In this document: piece by piece, positions 1 through 5,316 of the stretch
Position numbering within the stretch: position 1 is the first letter of the stretch
Layout of the letters: the number at the start of each line of letters is the position of its first letter
Source: Gemmatimonadota bacterium
GTDB lineage: Bacteria > Gemmatimonadota > Gemmatimonadetes > Gemmatimonadales > GWC2-71-9
Direction: 5' to 3'
DNA length: 5,718 nucleotides
NCBI GenBank assembly: GCA_027294815.1
Contig: JAPULP010000429.1
Location: 1-5,718 of the forward strand
Position numbers and translations under genes: made by a program
Notes under the pieces: model-generated
Databases searched by the model: none
The model's input: only the letters and a program-made list of their open reading frames with translations
What the model was told of the DNA's origin: nothing

Positions 1-596
1 CCCACATCGAGCATCACGGGCAAACAGCGAGACGGATGAATACCAGCACACGCCGTATAAATCGAAAGCTTGCCGATGGGAATCCCCATCCCGTTGGCAC
101 CGAGGTCGCCGAGCCCGAGTATGCGCTCTCCGTCGGTGACGACGACGACGGCGATATCGCGCTCCGGCCAGTTGCTCAACACCTCCTTCACTCGCCCACG
201 GTCTTGCGCGGTCACGTAGAGCCCGCGCGGACGACGGAAGATGTGGGCGAACTTCTGACACGCCTCGCCGACAGTTGGCGTGTAGATGATCGGCAACATC
301 TCCTCGATGTTGTCGATGACCGTACGATAGAACGCGGTCTGATTCCGGTCCTGGAGGCCGTTCATGAAGATGTACTTGTCGAGATCCCGGCCCTTGCGGT
401 GGAAATTCTCGAGGATCCTGCCTTCCTGCTCCTCCTGTGTGAACACCCGAGGTGGCAACAAACCCCGGATCTTGAGCTTGTCACGTTCCTCCTCGGTGAA
501 CCCGGTACCCTTATTCCACCGCGGGTCGTAAAGGAAATCGATCCCGGAAACCGGCCGCTTCCTACCGGGTCTCTCTGGCTTGTCGTGTTGGGCCAA
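1..596 (-). CDS. maeA: Malic enzyme, large form, N-terminal part (cut by window start)
   Basis: Oxidatively decarboxylates malate to pyruvate with reduction of NAD(P), a cytosolic link between the TCA cycle and pyruvate. The 198 residues visible match the malic enzyme N-terminal domain of the long (about 550 aa) form also found in animals and plants. Clear motifs are FLYDPRWNKGTGFT, the YTPTVG loop with the catalytic Tyr at residue 105, TDGERILGLGDLG with the substrate-binding Arg at 158, and GMGIPIGKL with the catalytic Lys at 176. The Tyr-Lys spacing of 71 equals that of human ME2. No ATG precedes the conserved start; the frame is closed by TGA upstream. TTG at 596 is chosen because GGGGAG lies 7 nt before it. 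The NAD(P)-binding domain is outside the window, so cofactor preference is undecided and the symbol is by similarity to the large-form MaeA. Very sure of family. Confidence 0.93.
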   Translation of the reverse strand, partial: MAQHDKPERPGRKRPVSGIDFLYDPRWNKGTGFTEEERDKLKIRGLLPPRVFTQEEQEGRILENFHRKGRDLDKYIFMNGLQDRNQTAFYRTVIDNIEEMLPIIYTPTVGEACQKFAHIFRRPRGLYVTAQDRGRVKEVLSNWPERDIAVVVVTDGERILGLGDLGANGMGIPIGKLSIYTACAGIHPSRCLPVMLDV

Positions 597-603
597 TCCA
601 ATA

Positions 604-609
604 CTCCCC
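604..609 (-). promoter_or_regulatory. Ribosome binding site deciding the TTG start of the malic enzyme
   Basis: GGGGAG on the minus strand sits 7 nt before TTG at 596-594. It is the only good Shine-Dalgarno match near the conserved start of the protein and supports TTG over the later in-frame ATG codons, which would remove conserved residues. Confidence 0.6.
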
Positions 610-633
610 GTCGATTCACGCTCTTGTCTGGAC

Positions 634-659
634 GTTTGACACCTCTCCCCAAATCAAAC
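634..659. promoter_or_regulatory. Dyad GTTTGA-N14-TCAAAC upstream of the malic enzyme (possible operator)
   Basis: Perfect 6-bp inverted arms at 634-639 and 654-659 with a 14-bp spacer, 38 bp upstream of the TTG start of the malic enzyme. The size and place suit a dimeric regulator site. No known operator is recognised and a short dyad can arise by chance. Confidence 0.2.
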
Positions 660-663
660 AGGC

Positions 664-865
664 GGGGCGGTCGCCGGGAACGGGCCCCCTTTGAACCCGG
701 CCTGAAGCTTTCTTCGCGGTCTCACAACCGATGTTCAACTTCTCCTGCTGGCGGGGGTTGCCGCTGGTGGGACTCGGTTTAACCGCCGTCGGACTCGCGG
801 CATGTTACGTGCCGGCCAGGCGAGCGACAAAGGTGAAGCCGATCCATGTCTTAACGAGCGAATGA
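664..865 (+). pseudogene. Decayed C-terminal tail of an FtsX/MacB-type ABC transporter permease
   Basis: The last part, read in the frame ending at TGA 863-865, gives a hydrophobic helix followed by ACYVPARRATKVKP (PARRAT at 812-829) and a charged tail. This is the hallmark ending of MacB/ADOP-type FtsX permeases, usually ACxxPARRATRVDPxxALRxE. The preceding permease-like stretch, SFLRGLTTDVQLLLLAGVAA, is in another frame starting at 706, so a frameshift lies around 745-770. Earlier in that frame GAVAG appears, then a TGA at 703-705. The final conserved VDPxxALR is altered to VKPIHVLT. No upstream domain exists, because the malic enzyme begins at once on the other strand. It is therefore a fossil rather than a working gene. 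The 44-codon stretch from ATG 731 could still be translated as a small membrane peptide, but nothing supports this. The fragment covers nearly all of the gap between the malic enzyme and the hydrolase. Confidence 0.6.
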
Positions 866-869
866 CACG

Positions 870-909
870 GTAGGGTGTATGAGTAACGCCCGATCGACCT
901 ACACCCTAC
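870..909. repeat. 10-bp inverted repeat between convergent gene ends
   Basis: GTAGGGTGTA (870-879) and TACACCCTAC (900-909) are perfect complements around a 20-nt loop. The element lies between the TGA of the permease remnant (865) and the TAG of the hydrolase (913-915), where a shared terminator would be expected. A nested pair ATGAGTA (879-885) and TACTCAT (921-927) overlaps it. Neither strand has a T-run after the stem, so a classical intrinsic terminator is not supported. Confidence 0.5.
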
Positions 910-912
910 AAC

Positions 913-2967
913 CTATTCCCTACTCATCACCCAATCCCAGTGAGCCTCCGCCCTGGCAACCACGGCATCGACATGTTCGTCGAGCAACAAACCCCGCTCG
1001 ACTAACGACCGCGCTGCTTCTTCGGCGGCGCGCAAGTAATCGTCTTTGTCGCGATACAAGGCCTCGATGCTGGGCCGAGGATCGCCGCTACTGCGCCGTT
1101 CCTCCTCCGTCTTGGCGAGCGGGATATAGGTCCCGGTGAAATTGGTTAGCGCGTCCGTCCCACCGGGAAATCCCGTACGAAGGTTCCACGGGGCATACGT
1201 CGCGAGGGGTGCGAGGATTTCCACGGACGGCACGCCACCCCGCTCGTTACCAAGTCGATCTACTTGCGGGACCATCACCGGGAATCGCTTGCCGAGCTGG
1301 GGCGGCTGGATGTCGATGATGCCTTGCTGCCACCGCGGCCCGTAGTACGCACGATACGCGTCGTGCGCCACCTTTGGAAAGGCCAAACCCGCTAGCTCCG
1401 GAAACTCCACCTGCTCGACGGGAACGAGAGTGCCCGCAGCAACCTTCGGATACATGCTGGGCGGCGGACTGCTGACATCCCACGCCCAATCCATCATCTG
1501 GACAAGCAACGACCGAATCGTGTATTGAAAGTGGAGTGGGTTGCCGCGATACGCGTTGGTGTTCGGCAGACGACTGTTGTCGGGTGGTGGAAAGCGACCA
1601 ACTCCGTGCTGACCGCTCGCCAAATGGTACACGCGCTCGTTGGGATGCAGCTCTAGGTCCCGTCCATCCACGGTGGTGTGGATCAGCGAGGCCGCCCTCC
1701 CCCAATACTCGTAACCAGTATTCGTATAAAAAATTCTGGGAAGATGAGCGTCGTTATGCTGGTGGGCGAAGAGTCCATCGATATCGCCCGTTTCCGGATC
1801 TGTTTGGGTGCGACTCGTAAACGGGAAGATGTCCGTCGGATAAAAGAACGCGGAGTACGGATGCGCGTCGCGCGACGGCTGCGCGAACCGATGGTTGAAG
1901 CTGCCACGGCCCGCGCCAGCGGTGTGCACCATGAGACCATCGAATACTTTGCGGTTCCGCTCGTCGGTGTTGAATCCCTGATAGACGAAATGTCTCAGAA
2001 ACCGTCCTGTCTGTGAGATCCCGATCGCAATACCGCGGTCGACCGGAAATAATCGATCTTCGCCGTACTTGGCATACGACATCATATCCCGGATGATGGC
2101 CAAACCGAGTCCGACGACGGTGGGTTCCTCCGCCACGTACACCATCTCGTAAATCTTTCCGGCCTCGAACCCTCTTTCCATATAGATACTCGTCGAGTCG
2201 AACACGACACGGTCGTTTTCGAGCCGCGCGAAGCTCCAGTCCAACTTTGGAATCACCCGCCGCGGCGCCATGCGGCCGTCCCGGACGGTAAGCACGTTGT
2301 CCGCGTGGCCCGTGTCGGCAACCGGATACGCGATCTGGGTGCGATGCCCGAGCCCGAGGGTGTTGGTCGCGCGGTCCACCGTCCAATCGCTCCGGACGAG
2401 CCCCCGAATGGCGTCTGCCCCTTCGGTCGCAACGGGCAGATGGGATTTCAAGATGTGTTCCTGGTCGGGCACGTCATGCTGCCATCCCACCCAGATTACC
2501 GTGAGCCCGTGCCGCATGAGCAAGCCGTCGCCGAAGTGTTCCTCGAGTTCGGGATTGCGCGATCCGCGGGCGCCGTTGAAGTACGATAAGCTGGCCTTGC
2601 CTCCTCGGTTGCTTACCTCGAGGAGCGCCGTTCTGGCGCTGCGACTGGGGTCCTTGGGCTGCAACACCACGAAGTTCGCCCACACCTCGACCAATCCGTC
2701 GGCGTTGCGAGGTGCTTTGTCGAGATCCACGATCCTTGCATTCATCGGGTTCGCCGGATCGAACACAAAGAAGACGCGTCCGACGATTTTCTCGTACACC
2801 CCAACGCCACCGAATGCGCGACCTTCCAGAACGTCCACCCGTTCGTCGATGACAATTCGGAGCACCTCTGCCCACATGCTGGTGGGTGTGGCGAGGCCAA
2901 TGACAACGATCAAAAGACCGACGAGACGTTTCAAAAGGCGGGGCGGTAGGGCGGCAAGGCGGTACAT
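913..2967 (-). CDS. Exported alpha/beta hydrolase (PF20091-like, Abhydrolase_10)
   Basis: A 684-residue protein. It begins with a typical Sec signal: basic N-terminus (PPRLLKR), hydrophobic core LVGLLIVVIGLA, and a likely cleavage near SMWA, around residue 33. The mature part resembles the large alpha/beta hydrolase domain family PF20091. The nucleophile elbow is GISQTGRF with Ser at about residue 318, in a G-x-S-x-T-G context. Other conserved-looking blocks are LLEVSNRGGK, FDGLMVHTAGAGRGSFNHRF, FYTNTGYEYWGR and YHLASGQHGVG, whose His is a catalytic candidate. Substrate is unknown; an esterase or lactonase role on the outer side of the inner membrane is plausible. The frame stays open to TTG at 3003, but ATG 2967 is preferred because it places the signal peptide at the N-terminus and follows a promoter that would give a leaderless mRNA. 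There is no good Shine-Dalgarno. It lies 135 bp downstream of the lipoprotein gene on the same strand. Confidence 0.85.
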   Translation of the reverse strand: MYRLAALPPRLLKRLVGLLIVVIGLATPTSMWAEVLRIVIDERVDVLEGRAFGGVGVYEKIVGRVFFVFDPANPMNARIVDLDKAPRNADGLVEVWANFVVLQPKDPSRSARTALLEVSNRGGKASLSYFNGARGSRNPELEEHFGDGLLMRHGLTVIWVGWQHDVPDQEHILKSHLPVATEGADAIRGLVRSDWTVDRATNTLGLGHRTQIAYPVADTGHADNVLTVRDGRMAPRRVIPKLDWSFARLENDRVVFDSTSIYMERGFEAGKIYEMVYVAEEPTVVGLGLAIIRDMMSYAKYGEDRLFPVDRGIAIGISQTGRFLRHFVYQGFNTDERNRKVFDGLMVHTAGAGRGSFNHRFAQPSRDAHPYSAFFYPTDIFPFTSRTQTDPETGDIDGLFAHQHNDAHLPRIFYTNTGYEYWGRAASLIHTTVDGRDLELHPNERVYHLASGQHGVGRFPPPDNSRLPNTNAYRGNPLHFQYTIRSLLVQMMDWAWDVSSPPPSMYPKVAAGTLVPVEQVEFPELAGLAFPKVAHDAYRAYYGPRWQQGIIDIQPPQLGKRFPVMVPQVDRLGNERGGVPSVEILAPLATYAPWNLRTGFPGGTDALTNFTGTYIPLAKTEEERRSSGDPRPSIEALYRDKDDYLRAAEEAARSLVERGLLLDEHVDAVVARAEAHWDWVMSRE

Positions 2968-3031
2968 GATCCCGTGAATAACAAATCTGTGCGGGCCTGT
3001 CAAACGTCTACCGCCTTACCGCCGTACCGCC
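2942..3031. repeat. 23-bp imperfect inverted repeat flanking the hydrolase promoter and start codon
   Basis: The left arm at 2942-2964 and the right arm at 3009-3031 are complementary at 21 of 23 positions. Both are built of TACCGCC-like heptamers (TACCGCCTTACCGCC on the plus strand of the right arm). The 44-bp gap between them holds the -35 box, the -10 box and the ATG. The left arm encodes the first residues of the signal peptide. In a read-through transcript from the lipoprotein gene the arms could form a strong hairpin. Confidence 0.65.
2975..3003 (-). promoter_or_regulatory. Sigma70-like promoter immediately before the hydrolase ATG
   Basis: A perfect -35 box TTGACA (3003-2998) is followed by a 17-bp spacer and TATTCA (2980-2975), a moderate -10 box. 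The ATG starts 7 nt after the -10 box, where transcription would begin, so the mRNA would be leaderless. This agrees with the lack of a clear ribosome binding site. Confidence 0.45.
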
Positions 3032-3097
3032 TGGGTGGGGTAAGGTGTGGGGAGGAGACCGCCGTACCGCCTGGGTGGGGCGAGCTGTGGGGGGATA
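3018..3097. repeat. Two-copy tandem repeat, 40-bp period
   Basis: Bases 3018-3057 and 3058-3097 align along 40 bp. The first 23 bp of each copy are identical (3018-3040 and 3058-3080), including ACCGCCGTACCGCC and CTGGGTGGGG, and the rest is partly diverged. The repeat lies between the lipoprotein stop codon and the hydrolase promoter and overlaps the right arm of the inverted repeat. Confidence 0.8.
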
Positions 3098-3102
3098 CCC
3101 CC

Positions 3103-3561
3103 TTAGTTCAGCTCTTGAAACTCACGAATCTCGAACCGCGAATCGTCGTTGAAGAAGCTACGGCTGGGATCGATATCGATATCGGTGGGATATCCGAGGA
3201 CCGCGTCGTAGCGAATATCGATCTGCGAGGCGGCGTTGTCGATGGCGTTTTGAATGAAATCGAACAGAACGTCGATCGTCGGGAAGACGCCTACGGCGAA
3301 TTCCGTTATGGGGTCCCCGGAATCGAGATCGGTCACCGTGTCGATCGTGTCGTCACGAACGGTTATGCGGACCGGGATCAAGAACTCGGGCAAACAGTTG
3401 AAACAAAGGTTCTGAAACCGGATGCTGTAATCAGTAATCGCGGCAACGTCCCACAGCGACCGGTGCTCATCGATCTCGGTCTGAACGTCCTGCGAGTCGG
3501 AGGTGAAGATCACACAGCCGGCGAGGAACGGCAGCAACGCTAAGAGAGCCTTCTTTCCCAT
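3103..3561 (-). CDS. Small lipoprotein, DUF6174-like
   Basis: A 152-residue protein with a lipoprotein signal: MGKK, a hydrophobic core and the lipobox LAGC with Cys16 as the lipidated residue. It is probably held in the envelope with a periplasmic domain. The mature part looks like the DUF6174 family: a YSIRFQ strand, a Cys-containing loop CFNCLPE (Cys53, Cys56), PVRITVRD, a central TIDVLFDFIQNAI helix, then IRYDAVLGYPTDIDIDPS near the C-terminus. The family has no settled function. The CxxC pair might form a disulfide or bind metal. The gene follows the GGDEF gene by 52 bp on the same strand, so it may be co-transcribed, but it also has its own -10-like box next to the ATG. There is no clear Shine-Dalgarno. 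The family call comes from motif recall and is good but not tested. Confidence 0.8.
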   Translation of the reverse strand: MGKKALLALLPFLAGCVIFTSDSQDVQTEIDEHRSLWDVAAITDYSIRFQNLCFNCLPEFLIPVRITVRDDTIDTVTDLDSGDPITEFAVGVFPTIDVLFDFIQNAIDNAASQIDIRYDAVLGYPTDIDIDPSRSFFNDDSRFEIREFQELN

Positions 3562-3566
3562 ACCGA

Positions 3567-3579
3567 AGTATCACAAATC
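3567..3579 (-). promoter_or_regulatory. Possible -10 element before the lipoprotein gene (leaderless start)
   Basis: GATTTGT (3579-3573) followed by GATACT (3572-3567) lies 5 nt before the ATG. The TG one base before GATACT gives an extended -10 look (TGTGATACT). There is no convincing -35 box. The same GATTTGT heptamer directly precedes the -10 box of the hydrolase promoter, with the ATG at a similar distance. Confidence 0.3.
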
Positions 3580-3613
3580 GCGCGCCGCCGCGCTACCGGG
3601 TGGGCCACGCGAC

Positions 3614-5014
3614 TCAGTTGAATTGAGGGTGGGCGGCCGCAATCCGGTTGCTGCCCTCGTGCCTCGCGTCTTGCAGCGCCGCGCTGGCGGCCTCGAGCAG
3701 CCCCTCGGGGGCCTCCGCGGTTTCTGGCACCGACGCAACACCGAACGAGCACGTGAGGAGGTGCTCTCCCCCGGCCCAGTCGAACACAGACTCGCTGACG
3801 GCAACCCGGACCCGTTCGGCCACCTCGAAGGCGTGATGGAAAGGAGTCTCGGGCAGGAAAAGGGCAAAATCCTCGTCGCTGACGCGCGCAGGTAGATCGT
3901 AGTCCCTCAAACTCTTCCGGAAGATGCGCGCCACATGCTTGATGGCGGCCGTCACCGCCGGGGGCGCAAAGTCGTCGAGCTGGTCTACGTTCACCCTCAA
4001 CAGGGAACACGGCCCCTGAGCGTCCTGCATGGCCCGGTCGAGGGCTCGTTTGTTGGGTTGCCCCGTCAGCTCATCCGTCATCGTCCGATGTTTGGCGGCG
4101 TACAGATCGACCGTGCGACTCATGATAGGACCAGCGTCGTCGACCAGCTGCTGGACCCGCTTGCTCACATTTGCGTCGATGCCCTCGCGCCCATTGAATA
4201 CCACGAGTGCACCAACTCCTTGGGGCCCATCACTTAGCGAATAGACTATGGCGCGGTCTTCCCGTGCACGCCGATTCTGTCGACGCGTGCCGAACACCTC
4301 CCCGCCTTCCGCGGCCACGGTGATGTTGCCGATACACGCGCGGCCCACCACCGAAGTCGGGGCGATGCTCAAACGCACCAATCGACGGTCCGCCCCCGCC
4401 GACACGGCCACGACCGATGCCCCTGGGGACAGCGGATCTCGCGTCACGACAGCCGTGGGAAATCCGGTGATCCGTCTGCTCGCCTCGCAGAGTGCTCCGC
4501 CGATGCCTTCGACCGTTTCGGGGGTAAGCCAGTCCGGAGTCGCGCGTGGCAACGGCTCGACCTCCCCGCTCTTACGGCCGGCCGCAAACTCCACGAGCAT
4601 GCGACGGATATCGGCCAGCGCCATCCGCCTGCCTTTGTCGTCCACCGGGTCGGTGAACAACACCGCACCGCCCAAGCGGCCGTCCCCAAACGCCACGATC
4701 ACGCCGTCTTCGGTGATGATGTGCTCGCGACATTCGGCGAGCGCGAGGGACGCGAGCATCACCGTGCGCTCGACCAAGGGAGGAGACGGAGGGGGATTGC
4801 TCCTGGACCACACAGGGTCGCCGTCCTGAGCCACGACACACGCGGCCTGCGCCCCGTGCGCGCGGCGGATCAACTCCACCAGGTGTTGTATGTCCGCTGG
4901 AAGGGACTCGAGACCCCCAAAGGGTCGACGCCGTTGCCGCACCCAAGCGAAGCCCGCCGCACCCAGCACCATGCCTCCAATGGCGACCGCCAGGAGTGTT
5001 GTGATGGTGCCCAT
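3614..5014 (-). CDS. Membrane-anchored protein with degenerate GGDEF domain (SDEDF) and intact I-site
   Basis: A 466-residue protein. Residues about 4-25 form one transmembrane segment, followed by RQRRR on the cytosolic side. Residues about 40-300 hold two regions of mixed alpha/beta character that look GAF-like, though this is uncertain. From about 310 a GGDEF-type domain follows: TDELTGQPNKRALDR, then FALFLPET, SFGVASVP and a final ARHEGSNRI. The signature GGDEF is replaced by SDEDF (379-383). The first metal-binding Asp of the usual DxDxFK is Asn342, and the N-D-x-x-G-H-x-x-G-D helix is absent. Cyclase activity is therefore unlikely. The inhibitory-site motif RxxD is present as RDYD (370-373), at the canonical spacing before the signature, so binding of c-di-GMP is plausible. 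The start is firm: GGAGGAGG lies 3 nt before ATG. It is first of the minus-strand run and divergent from the AAA+ gene. Confidence 0.85.
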   Translation of the reverse strand: MGTITTLLAVAIGGMVLGAAGFAWVRQRRRPFGGLESLPADIQHLVELIRRAHGAQAACVVAQDGDPVWSRSNPPPSPPLVERTVMLASLALAECREHIITEDGVIVAFGDGRLGGAVLFTDPVDDKGRRMALADIRRMLVEFAAGRKSGEVEPLPRATPDWLTPETVEGIGGALCEASRRITGFPTAVVTRDPLSPGASVVAVSAGADRRLVRLSIAPTSVVGRACIGNITVAAEGGEVFGTRRQNRRAREDRAIVYSLSDGPQGVGALVVFNGREGIDANVSKRVQQLVDDAGPIMSRTVDLYAAKHRTMTDELTGQPNKRALDRAMQDAQGPCSLLRVNVDQLDDFAPPAVTAAIKHVARIFRKSLRDYDLPARVSDEDFALFLPETPFHHAFEVAERVRVAVSESVFDWAGGEHLLTCSFGVASVPETAEAPEGLLEAASAALQDARHEGSNRIAAAHPQFN

Positions 5015-5041
5015 GAACCTCCTCCACTATTGTGATGGTGC
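4999..5041. repeat. 12-bp direct repeat around the GGDEF start codon
   Basis: TTGTGATGGTGC occurs at 4999-5010 and 5030-5041, 31 bp apart. On the coding strand GCACCATCACAA lies once just upstream of the ribosome binding site and once inside codons 2-6, so the copies bracket the initiation region. Confidence 0.7.
5018..5025 (-). promoter_or_regulatory. Strong ribosome binding site of the GGDEF gene
   Basis: GGAGGAGG ends 3 nt before ATG 5014, the best Shine-Dalgarno match in the window. The upstream GGAGG gives the more usual 6-nt spacing. Confidence 0.75.
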
Positions 5042-5100
5042 ACCGCTCACGGGGGGCCGAAACGGCGGATCCGAGGCGACGGCACGTACCAAGCTCGCTA

Positions 5101-5130
5101 ATCATGCATCCCAAACGACGAGTCCGTCAA
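5101..5130 (-). promoter_or_regulatory. Candidate promoter of the GGDEF gene
   Basis: TTGACG (5130-5125) and CATGAT (5106-5101) are spaced by 18 bp on the minus strand. Transcription would begin near 5094 and give a leader of about 80 nt before ATG 5014. A second TTGACG at 5157-5152 has no good partner. The match is moderate. Confidence 0.3.
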
Positions 5131-5190
5131 ATCGACCCTCGCCACCTCACCCGTCAACCCATATTTTTAGGCGACTTTCAGCCCTGAGCT

Positions 5191-5316
5191 ACGCCATTGG
5201 CCGACCTCTTCGACTGCCTCCAAACAGCCGTTGACGACAGTTACCGTCCAATCCAGGAACCGGGCCGCGGCGGCATGAGTCGCGTCTTCCAGACCATGGA
5301 AGTGGATTCCCTGTGA
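5191..5316 (+). pseudogene. Remnant of the N-terminus of a Pkn-type Ser/Thr protein kinase
   Basis: The frame from 5191 to TGA 5314-5316 reads PLADLFDCLQTAVDDSYRP, then IQEPGRGGMSRVFQTME and a stop. This matches the start of bacterial Hanks-type kinases, usually a short helix, then RYxIERELGRGGMSRVFLAEE. The glycine-rich ATP loop is GRGGMSRVF (5263-5289). Nothing of the kinase follows: no VAIK lysine strand, no HRDLKPxN. Two hydrophobic positions before the loop have become Pro (the YRIERELG pattern reads YRPIQEPG). The expected start codon may be ACG 5191, a change from ATG; TTG 5197 is another option. It is a truncated fossil. Its stop overlaps the GTG start of the AAA+ gene as GTGA, so translation of the last 13 codons from ATG 5275 could couple to that gene. 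It occupies most of the right half of the 5015-5312 intergenic region. Confidence 0.6.

Noticed and set aside
36..782. Long plus-strand open frame (248 codons)
   Set aside because: It is antisense to the malic enzyme, whose residues are unmistakable; its own translation resembles no protein and it crosses the permease remnant in the wrong frame.
2270..2977. Plus-strand open frame of 235 codons
   Set aside because: Antisense shadow of the hydrolase; composition is Ser/Arg/Thr-rich as expected for an opposite-strand frame of GC-rich coding DNA.
2968..3003. TTG at 3003 as the start of the hydrolase
   Set aside because: It would put 12 extra residues before the signal peptide and overlaps a perfect TTGACA -35 box; ATG 2967 gives a normal signal peptide.
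3089..3102. GGGGG-ATA-CCCCC hairpin directly after the lipoprotein stop, as an intrinsic terminator
   Set aside because: The stem is only 5 bp with a 3-nt loop and no T-run follows it on the minus strand.
4248..4829. Plus-strand open frame of 193 codons
   Set aside because: Antisense shadow of the GGDEF protein; low-complexity Arg/Ser/Pro/Thr content and no domain pattern.
3614..5014. Active diguanylate cyclase
   Set aside because: The signature is SDEDF, the first metal-binding Asp is Asn, and the substrate-binding helix motif is missing.
5104..5187. 27-codon plus-strand frame starting at ATG 5104
   Set aside because: No ribosome binding site, no recognisable pattern, and it lies over the likely GGDEF promoter.
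5231..5259. TTGACG at 5231-5236 as a plus-strand promoter for the AAA+ gene
   Set aside because: No acceptable -10 box at 16-18 bp; the bases also belong to the kinase remnant frame.
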